Source of the DNA: an uncultured Veillonella sp.
Lineage (GTDB): Bacteria > Bacillota > Negativicutes > Veillonellales > Veillonellaceae
Direction: 5' to 3'
DNA length: 15,868 bases
Assembly (NCBI GenBank): GCA_915066865.1
Contig: CAJZEE010000051.1
Location: 1-15,868, forward strand
In this document: piece after piece, positions 7,522 to 14,301 of the stretch
Numbering within the stretch: position 1 is the first letter of the stretch
Layout of the letters: each line of letters begins with the position of its first letter
Program-made: the position numbers and the translations under genes
Notes under the pieces: generated by a model
The model's input: the letters and a program-made list of their open reading frames with translations, nothing else
What the model was told of the DNA's origin: nothing
The model's database searches: none

Positions 7522-8680
7522 TTGTATTGTTCTCGCCGCTGGTGCGGGGCGCCGCATGGGGTATAAAGAAAATAAGATATTTATCCCTTTAGGACGATTC
7601 TCTATCATTCAGCGTACATTGCAAAATGTGGCAAATATTGAAGGTTTGAAAGAGATTATTCTTGTTGTAGCCGAAGGCGAACAAGAATATATGACAAAAC
7701 ATATTCAAGAGTTGGATTTGTCTGTTCCAGTTCATATAGTGCTGGGTGGAAAAGAGCGTCAAGACTCTGTAGCATGTGGCCTTAAAACTGTATCAGAAGA
7801 AACCAATATTGTCCTTGTTCATGATGGAGCGCGACCATTAGCCTCTACAGAAATGTTTAATAATGTTGCTGACTCGGCTAATACCTATGGTGCTGCTACA
7901 GTAGGTGTTCCGGCTACAGATACCATTAAACGAGTTGATACAGACCATAATGTTCTAGAAACATTACAGCGTAGTGAGCTATACCAAATTCAAACGCCAC
8001 AAGGCTTTCAAAAAGAATTATTTGTAGAGGCTCATCAAGCGGCATATGAAACTAAGTATCTTGGTACTGATGATGTATCACTAGTTGAGTATGTAGGTAA
8101 ACCTGTACATATAGTTGAAGGGGATTATTGTAATATTAAAGTGACAACACCAAATGATATTGCAGTAGCTAAGCGATATTTAGAAATTGAGGATACACGT
8201 ATGCGCGTTGGATTTGGTTATGATATTCATCAATTAAAAGCAGGTCGCCCATGTATTCTTGGCGGTGTTCATATCGAATCTGAACTCGGCCCTGATGGGC
8301 ATTCCGATGCGGATGTTCTTATTCATGCATTGATGGATGCTATGCTAGGTGCTGCAGGTCTACGAGATATTGGATATTATTTTCCACCTGAAGATGACCA
8401 GTATAAAGGGATTTCTAGCATGCTTTTACTAGAAAAGGTTAATTCCTTATTGAAAGAACGTGGGTTACAAGCCTATAATATAGATATTATGGTTATTTCA
8501 GAGACACCTAAGTTAAAGCCACACATCGATACGATGAAGGCTAACTTACAATCTGTTTTAGAAATACCATTAGAACGTATTAGTATTAAAGCGACAACAA
8601 ATGAAATGCTTGGGGCCATCGGGCGCCGTGAAGGCATTGCTGCACAAGCTGTCGTTTCTGTATATGAAGGAGAGGTATAA
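7505..8680 (+). CDS. ispDF: Bifunctional MEP cytidylyltransferase / MECDP synthase IspDF
   Basis: This 391-residue fusion carries out two non-consecutive steps of the MEP isoprenoid pathway. The IspD half (residues 1 to about 230) converts MEP and CTP to CDP-ME. It shows the nucleotide loop LAAGAGRRMG (10-19), the following K24, and VHDGARPL (105-112). The IspF half begins at M233 and forms the cyclodiphosphate. Its metal ligands D240, H242 and H274 keep the spacing of stand-alone IspF, with HSDAD at 266-270. The linker is almost absent. I prefer ATG 7505 (GGAGG at 7495-7499) over ATG 7493, which includes part of that Shine-Dalgarno. An internal Shine-Dalgarno could also yield free IspF from ATG 8201. 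The step between them (IspE) is not encoded here. gltX follows after 2 nt. Confidence 0.96.
   Translation: MDKVISCIVLAAGAGRRMGYKENKIFIPLGRFSIIQRTLQNVANIEGLKEIILVVAEGEQEYMTKHIQELDLSVPVHIVLGGKERQDSVACGLKTVSEETNIVLVHDGARPLASTEMFNNVADSANTYGAATVGVPATDTIKRVDTDHNVLETLQRSELYQIQTPQGFQKELFVEAHQAAYETKYLGTDDVSLVEYVGKPVHIVEGDYCNIKVTTPNDIAVAKRYLEIEDTRMRVGFGYDIHQLKAGRPCILGGVHIESELGPDGHSDADVLIHALMDAMLGAAGLRDIGYYFPPEDDQYKGISSMLLLEKVNSLLKERGLQAYNIDIMVISETPKLKPHIDTMKANLQSVLEIPLERISIKATTNEMLGAIGRREGIAAQAVVSVYEGEV
8189..8203 (+). promoter_or_regulatory. Internal ribosome-binding site and start at the IspF domain
   Basis: GAGG (8189-8192) lies 8 nt before an in-frame ATG (8201-8203) that encodes M233, exactly where stand-alone IspF proteins begin (MRVGFGYDIH). 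It could initiate a separate 159-residue IspF or be a relic of formerly separate genes. Function is inferred from spacing only. Confidence 0.45.
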
Positions 8681-8682
8681 TC

Positions 8683-10152
8683 ATGAGTTCCATGAAAGTT
8701 CGTTTTGCTCCAAGCCCTACGGGTCCATTCCACATTGGTGGCGCTCGTTCTGCTTTGTTTAACTGGTTGTTAGCACGTAAAGAAAAAGGCACATTTGTAT
8801 TGCGTATTGAAGATACAGATCTGGCTCGCTCTACTCGTGAAAGTGAAGAAAATATCAAAGCTTCCTTGCAATGGCTTGGCATGAACTGGGATGAAGGCAT
8901 TGATGTAGGTGGCGATAATGGTCCTTACCGTCAAACAGAACGTCTTGACTTATATAAAGAAGTAACACAACGTTTGTTGGATGAAGGCAAAGCGTATGAG
9001 TGCTATTGCACACCTGAAGAATTAGATGCTGTTCGCCAAGAACAAATGGATCGTGGTGAAACACCTAAATATAATGGCCATTGCCAACATTTAGATGAAG
9101 AAACAAAGGCTAAATATATTGCAGAAGGTCGTAAACCAACCATTCGCTTGCGCGTTCCCTTGAATAAAACATATGCTTTCGATGATATGGTACGTGGTCA
9201 TGTATCCTTTGAATCCAATGGTGTAGGTGACTTTGTAATCGTAAAATCTGATGGTATTCCTGTATATAACTTTGCAGTAGTAATGGATGATCATATGATG
9301 GGGATTACTCACGTTATTCGTGCAGAAGAACATTTATCTAATACTCCACGTCAAATGGCTATTTATGAAGCACTAGGCTGGGAAGTGCCAAAATTTGGTC
9401 ACATTTCCTTGATTCTTGGCAAAGATTACAAAAAAATGTCCAAACGCCATGGTGCTACATCTGTTGAACAATACAAACAATTGGGCTATTTACCAGAAGC
9501 ACTAGTAAACTTCTTGGCTCTTCTTGGTTGGGCTCCAGAAGGGGAAGAAGAGTTCTTCACACAAGATGAATTGATTCAAGCTTTCTCCATGGATCGCGTA
9601 GCGAAGAACCCAGCAGTATTTGATATTGATAAATTAAACCATATCAACTTCCACTATATGAAAAATTTGAGCGACGAAGATTTATTCCATCTTTGTTTGC
9701 CACATTTGAAAGAAGTTGGCTTGGCTCCAGATAGCTTAAATCAAGCGGATATTGATTGGTTGACATTATTATGCTCTACATTCCGCGACCATATTAGCTA
9801 TGGGGCGCAAATTAAAGATCATGTAGGCATGTTTATGGGTGAAACTGTATTCCTTGAAGAAGGTCACGAAGAGGAATTGCGTGCTGTATTGAATGAAGAA
9901 ACAGCACCAACAGTTCTAGGTGCATTCCGCAGTGCATTGGCTGAACTTGATGAAATTACGCCTGATGTTGTAAAAGCAACTATTAAAGCAGTTATGAAAG
10001 AAACTGCTTTGAAAGGTAAATTCGTATTCATGCCAATTCGCGTAGCTTTAACTGGTCAAATGCATGGTCCAGATTTGAATAATATTGTTACATTGCTTGG
10101 TAAAGAAAAATGCTTGCATCGCTTAGACAATGTTAGCGCTTTAACAAAATAG
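8683..10152 (+). CDS. gltX: Glutamate--tRNA ligase GltX
   Basis: This 489-residue class I aminoacyl-tRNA synthetase charges tRNA-Glu, and possibly tRNA-Gln if an amidotransferase pathway exists. The signature PSPTGPFHIGGARSA (10-24) contains the HIGH-equivalent HIGG (17-20). The KMSKS-equivalent is KMSKR (251-255). A zinc-type C107-x-C109-x24-C134-x-H136 arrangement, as in the E. coli enzyme, is complete. The C-terminal helical anticodon-binding domain is full length. ATG 8683 lies 2 nt after ispDF and has AAGGAGAGG (8668-8675) upstream; the in-frame ATG 8692 is a less likely start. It ends the radA-yacL-ispDF-gltX run, and a strong terminator follows within 16 nt. Frequent CGT, GGT and GTA codons would suit high expression. 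Confidence 0.98.
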   Translation: MSSMKVRFAPSPTGPFHIGGARSALFNWLLARKEKGTFVLRIEDTDLARSTRESEENIKASLQWLGMNWDEGIDVGGDNGPYRQTERLDLYKEVTQRLLDEGKAYECYCTPEELDAVRQEQMDRGETPKYNGHCQHLDEETKAKYIAEGRKPTIRLRVPLNKTYAFDDMVRGHVSFESNGVGDFVIVKSDGIPVYNFAVVMDDHMMGITHVIRAEEHLSNTPRQMAIYEALGWEVPKFGHISLILGKDYKKMSKRHGATSVEQYKQLGYLPEALVNFLALLGWAPEGEEEFFTQDELIQAFSMDRVAKNPAVFDIDKLNHINFHYMKNLSDEDLFHLCLPHLKEVGLAPDSLNQADIDWLTLLCSTFRDHISYGAQIKDHVGMFMGETVFLEEGHEEELRAVLNEETAPTVLGAFRSALAELDEITPDVVKATIKAVMKETALKGKFVFMPIRVALTGQMHGPDLNNIVTLLGKEKCLHRLDNVSALTK

Positions 10153-10167
10153 TAATACAATCTAAGA

Positions 10168-10203
10168 AAAAAGCTCTCATAGCTATTGTTATGAGAGCTT
10201 TTT
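10168..10203 (+). terminator. Intrinsic terminator after gltX
   Basis: A 13-bp perfect stem (AAAAAGCTCTCAT at 10168-10180, complement 10191-10203) encloses a 10-nt loop. The 3' arm ends in TTTTT. The A-run on the other side means it could also work on the minus strand. It separates gltX from the symporter gene, which has its own promoter. Confidence 0.9.
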
Positions 10204-10210
10204 ATGTATA

Positions 10211-10239
10211 TTGAGATTATCCTATAGAAATGCTATAAT
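10211..10239 (+). promoter_or_regulatory. Strong sigma-A-type promoter of the symporter gene
   Basis: TTGAGA (10211-10216), a 17-bp spacer and a perfect TATAAT (10234-10239) with an extended -10 TGC immediately upstream. The start would be near 10246. The first 13 spacer bases (10217-10229, TTATCCTATAGAA) are the exact reverse complement of the first 13 spacer bases of the cysS promoter. Confidence 0.85.
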
Positions 10240-10284
10240 AATCGGCGTCTTTTATTTTTATTTATTATGAAAGTGAGTGCATTT

Positions 10285-11238
10285 ATGAGTATTATTCGTT
10301 CTCTTAACCACTTATTCAATAGCTATCTTTCCTGGGTCGTGCTATTGATGGCAGTGTTAGCGTATGTATTACCAACTGTATTTTCTTGGATGACGCCGTA
10401 CATTGCGTACATGCTTCAATTTGTAATGTTTGCCATGGGTTTAACATTAACAGCTCAAGTGTTCCTTGATGTATTTAAGCAACCGATGAAAGTTATCCTT
10501 GTATCTGTAATTCAATTCTTGTGGATGCCATTAGCAGGTTTCTTGGTAGCCCTTATTTTCAATTTCCCTCCAGAAATTGGTATCGGATTCATCTTGTTAG
10601 GTGCATGTCCTGGTGGTACTGCCTCTAATGTAATGACATTCCTTGCGAATGGTAATGTTCCGTTATCTGTATCTGCAACGACTGTTTCTACATTATTGGC
10701 TCCAATTTTGACACCTTTATTCGTTGTATTGTATGCAGGTGCTACATCTTCCATTGAAATCCAATTTATGCCGATGTTTATTTCTATCGTAAAAATCGTA
10801 TTGGTACCGATCATCTTGGGTATCGTATTGAATTACTTCATCGGCTCTAAGATCGAACCTGTTAAATCTGTATGTCCTACAATTGCGGCTATTGCAGTAT
10901 TATTAATCTTGGCTGCTGTTACTGCAGTGAACCAAAAACAAATTGCTGAAACTGGTTTCATCATCTTCGTAGCTTGCTTAGTACAAAATGTGAGTGGTTA
11001 TGTAGTAACGTACTTTATATGTAAGGCTCTTAGTATTGATGTTTCCTCTCGTCGTGCAATGCAAATTGAAGTGGCAATGCAAAACTCTGCATTATCCGTA
11101 TCTTTAGCGCTTAAACATTTTACTCCTCAAGCGGCAGTAGCAGGTGCAGTATTCTCTATCATTCATAACTTTACAGGCTCTATCTTCGCAGGTATTTGCC
11201 GTAAACATGACGATCAAGAGAAGTTGGAAAATGCTTAA
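10285..11238 (+). CDS. BASS-family sodium-dependent symporter
   Basis: This 317-residue inner-membrane transporter belongs to the bile acid:sodium symporter family. It has about 9-10 hydrophobic segments and two conserved crossover motifs, GACPGGTASNVMTFLA (106-121) and EVAMQNSALS (262-271). Residues Q77, S114, N115, S128 and T132, plus E262 and Q266, correspond closely to the sodium-site residues I recall for the Neisseria homologue, so sodium coupling is likely. The substrate cannot be told from sequence; bacterial relatives carry pantoate or other organic anions as well as bile acids. I prefer ATG 10285 because AAGTGAG (10271-10277) precedes it by 7 nt. The in-frame ATG 10267 has no Shine-Dalgarno. 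It stands alone between a terminator and a terminator, in the place where relatives carry cysE. Confidence 0.93.
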   Translation: MSIIRSLNHLFNSYLSWVVLLMAVLAYVLPTVFSWMTPYIAYMLQFVMFAMGLTLTAQVFLDVFKQPMKVILVSVIQFLWMPLAGFLVALIFNFPPEIGIGFILLGACPGGTASNVMTFLANGNVPLSVSATTVSTLLAPILTPLFVVLYAGATSSIEIQFMPMFISIVKIVLVPIILGIVLNYFIGSKIEPVKSVCPTIAAIAVLLILAAVTAVNQKQIAETGFIIFVACLVQNVSGYVVTYFICKALSIDVSSRRAMQIEVAMQNSALSVSLALKHFTPQAAVAGAVFSIIHNFTGSIFAGICRKHDDQEKLENA

Positions 11239-11252
11239 TAGTTAATTCATCA

Positions 11253-11335
11253 TCCTCATCTTTCAAATTTATATCCGAAATATGCATGTTTAATACATTG
11301 TTTGGCTATGTTGAAAGATGAGGGTTTTCTTGTTT
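11253..11335 (+). terminator. Long-loop intrinsic terminator after the symporter gene
   Basis: CCTCATCTTTCAA (11254-11266) pairs perfectly with TTGAAAGATGAGG (11311-11323), with a further T-G pair at the base. T-rich sequence (TTTTCTTGTTTT) follows from 11325. The 44-nt loop is unusually long for a terminator and may fold internally. Confidence 0.8.
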
Positions 11336-11338
11336 TCA

Positions 11339-11367
11339 TTGACATTCTATAGGATAATTGATATAAT
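11339..11367 (+). promoter_or_regulatory. Consensus promoter of the cysS T-box operon
   Basis: A perfect TTGACA (11339-11344), exactly 17 bp and a perfect TATAAT (11362-11367). Transcription should start near 11374. It is the best promoter in the window, as expected for an operon controlled after initiation by a riboswitch. Its first 13 spacer bases repeat an element of the symporter promoter in inverse orientation. Confidence 0.95.
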
Positions 11368-11370
11368 ATT

Positions 11371-11388
11371 TCTATATCTGAATATAGA
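11371..11388. repeat. Dyad at the cysS transcription start
   Basis: TCTATAT-CTGA-ATATAGA is a 7-bp inverted repeat spanning the predicted start site near 11374. It could be an operator or, partly transcribed, a short 5'-end hairpin. It lies outside the T-box core. Confidence 0.5.
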
Positions 11389-11400
11389 TTTAATAGTAAA

Positions 11401-11622
11401 AGCTGAGACTGAAAGAAGTACTCTACAACTAACTTTTTAGCGAGAACCGATGGTGGGAGGGTTCAAGTATAGGTAGACGAAATGCATTCACGAGCTGACA
11501 TTCCGATTATAGGTAGGTTTGTCCGGTGACGCGCCGTTATGCGATGAGTGGGTGCCACTGCTGGTACCTAACAGAGTGGAACCGCGGACCATCGTCTCTG
11601 TATGAGATGAGGGGTCTTTTTT
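11401..11622 (+). ncRNA. Cysteine T-box riboswitch (cysS leader)
   Basis: This is a complete tRNA-sensing leader. Stem I spans 11401-11496, closed by AGCT/AGCT, with a K-turn-like GAGAC, the loop-E AGTA (11417-11420), the AGCGAG bulge region (11439-11444) and the apical GATGGTGGGA (11449-11458). The specifier loop carries TGC (11483-11485), a cysteine codon, followed by A. The T-box sequence AGAGTGGAACCGCGG is at 11573-11587. The antiterminator pairs 11571-11576 with 11596-11601 and GCG (11584-11586) with CGT, leaving the 7-nt bulge TGGAACC. The UGGA in the bulge complements UCCA, fitting the U discriminator of tRNA-Cys. Uncharged tRNA-Cys should stabilise the antiterminator and switch on cysS and the genes after it. 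Confidence 0.97.
11587..11622 (+). terminator. T-box-controlled terminator
   Basis: GACC-A-TCGTCTC (11587-11598) pairs with GAGATGA-GG-GGTC (11604-11616) as an 11-bp stem with a 1x2 internal loop and a 5-nt loop, followed by six T (11617-11622). Bases 11593-11598 are shared with the antiterminator, so the two folds exclude each other. Confidence 0.93.
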
Positions 11623-11651
11623 ATTTTACGAAAATGGAGGCATCGGTAACG

Positions 11652-13100
11652 ATGAGAGAAATTACAGTTTATAATACTATGACGCGCCAAAAAGAGGTGT
11701 TCAATCCTGTAACACCAGGTGAGGCAAAGATGTACGTATGTGGTGTTACACCATATAACCATCCTCACATTGGCAATGCACGTCCATTCGTAACTTGGGA
11801 CGTAATTCGTCGCTATATGAAACATGTAGGCTATAAAGTAACATATGTACAAAACTTTACTGATGTAGATGACAAAATCATCAATACATCCAATGGTGAA
11901 GGCGTATCTTGGGATACTATTGCAAACCGTTATATCGACAGCTATTTCGAAGTAATGGATGCCCTTGGTGTACAACGTGCTGATATTTATCCACGTGTTT
12001 CTACACATATCGAAGATATTATTGCTATGATCTCTACATTGATTGAAAAAGGCTATGCTTATGAACTCGATGGCGATGTATATTATAGCGTTGATAAATT
12101 TGAACATTATGGTGAGTTATCTGGCCGTACATTAGATGATATGGAAGCGGGTGCTCGTATCGAAGTTGATGGCCGTAAGAAAAATCCTATGGACTTTGCG
12201 TTATGGAAAGCTGCAAAACCAGGTGAACCATATTGGGAAAGCCCTTGGGGGAATGGCCGTCCAGGTTGGCACATTGAATGTTCTGCTATGAGCCAAAAAT
12301 ATTTAGGTACAGAATTTGACTTCCATGGTGGTGGTAGTGATTTGATCTTCCCTCATCATGAAAACGAAATTGCCCAATCTGAAGGTTGTTCTGGTCAACA
12401 TCCATCTGTACGCTATTGGTTACACAATGGTTTCATTACCATTAATTCTGAAAAAATGTCTAAATCCTTGAATAACTTCTTCTTGGTAAAAGATATTTTG
12501 GAACAATATAGCCCAGACGCATTGCGCTACTTCTTGTTGAGCACTCATTATCGTAGTCCATTAGATTTCTCTGATGAACGTTTAGAGGAAGCAAATAAAT
12601 CCTTAGAACGTTTAAGCACTGCTATTGAAAATCTATTGTACCTTGAAAAATGTGAACCAGGTCCATGTGATGAAGCGCAACACTTATTAGAAAAAGCTAA
12701 AGAGTATGAAGAAGAATTCGAAGCAGCTATGAGCGATGACTTCAATACTGCGTTAGCTACATCTAGCATGTTTGGTCTTGCTAAAGAGATCAACATTTAC
12801 TATCAAACTGTAACAGGTCGTGAAGGTGTTGTTTGCCAAGAAGCTATTGCTGAAGTAAAACGTATCTTCAAGTTCATGACAGAAGTAATTGGTATTCTTG
12901 AAAAAGCATGGGAAGGCAACACAGGTGCTAACGCTGCTGAATATGAAGAATTAATGCAAGTAATCTTGTCTGTACGTCAAGCATGTCGCGATCAAAAACA
13001 ATGGGCATTAGCTGATTGTATCCGCGATCGTTTGGCTGAAATCGGTATTACTATTGAGGATTCCCCTCAAGGTGCACGGTGGAAAAAACGTGAAGTTTAA
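11652..13100 (+). CDS. cysS: Cysteine--tRNA ligase CysS
   Basis: This is a 482-residue class I synthetase that charges tRNA-Cys. The active site begins CGVTPYNHPHIGNAR (30-44), with HIGN (39-42) in place of HIGH. KMSKS is at 268-272. Zinc ligands C30, C210, H235 and E239 match the E. coli set in order and spacing. The C-terminal helical anticodon-binding region is complete. The start is ATG 11652, with GGAGG (11636-11640) upstream at a rather long 11-nt spacing. The in-frame ATG 11634 overlaps that site and would add six residues. The reading frame stays open back through the T-box to 11526, but that is regulatory RNA. The gene is controlled by the upstream cysteine T-box. Its end overlaps mrnC by 11 nt. 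The usual cysE partner is absent. Confidence 0.98.
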   Translation: MREITVYNTMTRQKEVFNPVTPGEAKMYVCGVTPYNHPHIGNARPFVTWDVIRRYMKHVGYKVTYVQNFTDVDDKIINTSNGEGVSWDTIANRYIDSYFEVMDALGVQRADIYPRVSTHIEDIIAMISTLIEKGYAYELDGDVYYSVDKFEHYGELSGRTLDDMEAGARIEVDGRKKNPMDFALWKAAKPGEPYWESPWGNGRPGWHIECSAMSQKYLGTEFDFHGGGSDLIFPHHENEIAQSEGCSGQHPSVRYWLHNGFITINSEKMSKSLNNFFLVKDILEQYSPDALRYFLLSTHYRSPLDFSDERLEEANKSLERLSTAIENLLYLEKCEPGPCDEAQHLLEKAKEYEEEFEAAMSDDFNTALATSSMFGLAKEINIYYQTVTGREGVVCQEAIAEVKRIFKFMTEVIGILEKAWEGNTGANAAEYEELMQVILSVRQACRDQKQWALADCIRDRLAEIGITIEDSPQGARWKKREV

Positions 13101-13566
13101 ACAATTTCAATTCTTAAAGAATGAAGCAATAAAAAAGTTGACGGCTCTTGAACAAGAGCCGCTTCGTTTGCGTAAACGAACTATAGAGGAGTGTCTCAGT
13201 GCAGATGCAGTTATGCTTGCCTATATTGGCGATGCCGTATACTCCATGTATGTCCGTGAACGAGTGGTACAAATGAATATATCTAAGGTACAAGTGTTGC
13301 ACACCATTGTTACTGAGTTTATTTGTGCTAAGTCACAAGCGAAGGTATTGCTTGAAATAGAGGATGCTTTCACAGAACAAGAACAAGCTATTGCACGACG
13401 AGCTAGAAATAGTAATGTAAATGTGCCAAAAAGTAGTTCTGTTCAAGAGTATCGTAGTAGTACAGCCTTTGAAGCCGTACTTGGATTTCTTTATGAAACG
13501 CGTCAAGATGAGCGCTTACAAGATGTTATGAAGCAAGCCTTTTCAATAACTCTACGAGGTATGTAG
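13090..13566 (+). CDS. mrnC: Mini-ribonuclease III (MrnC)
   Basis: This is a 158-residue RNase III-like enzyme without a dsRNA-binding domain. In Bacillus the family matures the ends of 23S rRNA. The catalytic core shows LAYIGDAVYSMYVR (43-56) with metal-binding D48, and STAFEAVLGFLYE (124-136) with E128. The RNase III fold is otherwise complete. I chose GTG 13090, since GGTGGA (13078-13083) lies 6 nt upstream. In-frame TTG 13054 and GTG 13072 lie inside cysS and lack such a site. The first 11 nt overlap cysS, implying coupled translation. An N-terminal extension of about 35 basic residues precedes the core. A 9-bp hairpin sits in the early coding sequence (13142-13161). It is followed closely by another rRNA gene, rlmB. 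Confidence 0.93.
   Translation: MKFKQFQFLKNEAIKKLTALEQEPLRLRKRTIEECLSADAVMLAYIGDAVYSMYVRERVVQMNISKVQVLHTIVTEFICAKSQAKVLLEIEDAFTEQEQAIARRARNSNVNVPKSSSVQEYRSSTAFEAVLGFLYETRQDERLQDVMKQAFSITLRGM
13142..13161. repeat. Perfect hairpin in the 5' part of mrnC
   Basis: CGGCTCTTG-AA-CAAGAGCCG is a perfect inverted repeat, best read as an 8-bp stem with a GAAC loop. It is far more GC-rich than its surroundings. It encodes residues 18-24 of MrnC. No T tract follows, so it is not a terminator. It may be an RNA processing or translation-modulating stem. Confidence 0.6.
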
Positions 13567-13567
13567 T

Positions 13568-14299
13568 ATGGATAATTATATTGTAGGTCGCAATGCGGTT
13601 AAAGAGGCCCTTAAAAGTGGTCGTTCCATCCAGCGCATTATGGTCAGTGAAGATAAGGTTAAAACAGGTCTAGCTGATATTGTTGGCCTTGCTAAATCTC
13701 AAGGCATTGAAGTACGTCCAACGCCTATCAAACAAATGAATAAATATGATTTAGAGGTACCACACCAAGGTGTTATTGCTCTTGTTTCTGCTGTTCAATT
13801 TAAGGAACTTGGTGAAGTACTACAAGAGACGAATCATGATGTCCCTTTGCTTATCCTAACAGATGGTGTTGAGGATCCACATAACATGGGCGCAATTATC
13901 CGTACTGCGGAATGTGTAGGGGCTACGGCCGTACTCATTCCTAAGCGTCACAATGCTCCTATTAATGCTACTGTAGCTAAAACATCGGCAGGTGCTATTG
14001 AACAAATTCCACTTGTACAGGTTGGGAATGTAGCTCAAACTATTAAACAACTTCAAAAACAAGGTTTTTGGGTTATGGGCGCTCATATGGAAGGTGATCG
14101 TACCTTATACGAGGCGGATATGACAATTCCTACAGTTATCGTTATCGGTAATGAAGGTAAGGGCATTAGCCGCGTTGTGAAAGAGGCTTGTGATTTCCTC
14201 GTTACCATCCCTATGTATGGGAATTTAAATTCTTTGAATGCATCTGTTGCAGCCGCCGTTCTTATGTATGAAGCGGTTCGTCAACGACAAGCGAAATAA
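13568..14299 (+). CDS. rlmB: 23S rRNA (guanosine-2'-O-)-methyltransferase, RlmB/TrmH family
   Basis: This is a 243-residue SPOUT methyltransferase. The N-terminal L30e-like substrate-binding domain starts VGRNAVKEAL (6-15). The catalytic knot domain shows motif 1 with N106, R112 and E115 (DPHNMGAIIRTAE, 103-115), motif 2 IGNEGKG (193-199) and motif 3 SLNASVAAAV (222-231). In E. coli and Bacillus this family 2'-O-methylates a peptidyl-transferase-loop guanosine of 23S rRNA (G2251 in E. coli numbering); the same site is inferred here. ATG 13568 starts 1 nt after the mrnC stop, with GAGGT (13556-13560) upstream. It lies between mrnC and yacP in one operon, joining rRNA maturation and modification under the cysS T-box. 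Confidence 0.95.
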   Translation: MDNYIVGRNAVKEALKSGRSIQRIMVSEDKVKTGLADIVGLAKSQGIEVRPTPIKQMNKYDLEVPHQGVIALVSAVQFKELGEVLQETNHDVPLLILTDGVEDPHNMGAIIRTAECVGATAVLIPKRHNAPINATVAKTSAGAIEQIPLVQVGNVAQTIKQLQKQGFWVMGAHMEGDRTLYEADMTIPTVIVIGNEGKGISRVVKEACDFLVTIPMYGNLNSLNASVAAAVLMYEAVRQRQAK

Positions 14300-14301
14300 T
14301 T

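Noticed and set aside
8586..8900. Minus-strand open frame across the ispDF-gltX junction
   Set aside because: It is antisense to two well-supported genes and has no ribosome-binding site or recognisable motif.
11526..11651. In-frame 42-codon N-terminal extension of CysS
   Set aside because: It runs through the T-box antiterminator and terminator and has no ribosome-binding site. CysS homologues begin at the residue encoded by 11652.
11568..12107. Long minus-strand open frame opposite the T-box and cysS
   Set aside because: It is an antisense shadow of cysS codons, with low-complexity, Cys/Ile/Tyr-rich translation and no start context. The plus-strand gene is unambiguous.
13054..13089. Longer MrnC starting at TTG 13054 or GTG 13072
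   Set aside because: Both lie deeper inside cysS without a well-placed Shine-Dalgarno. GTG 13090 has GGTGGA 6 nt upstream.
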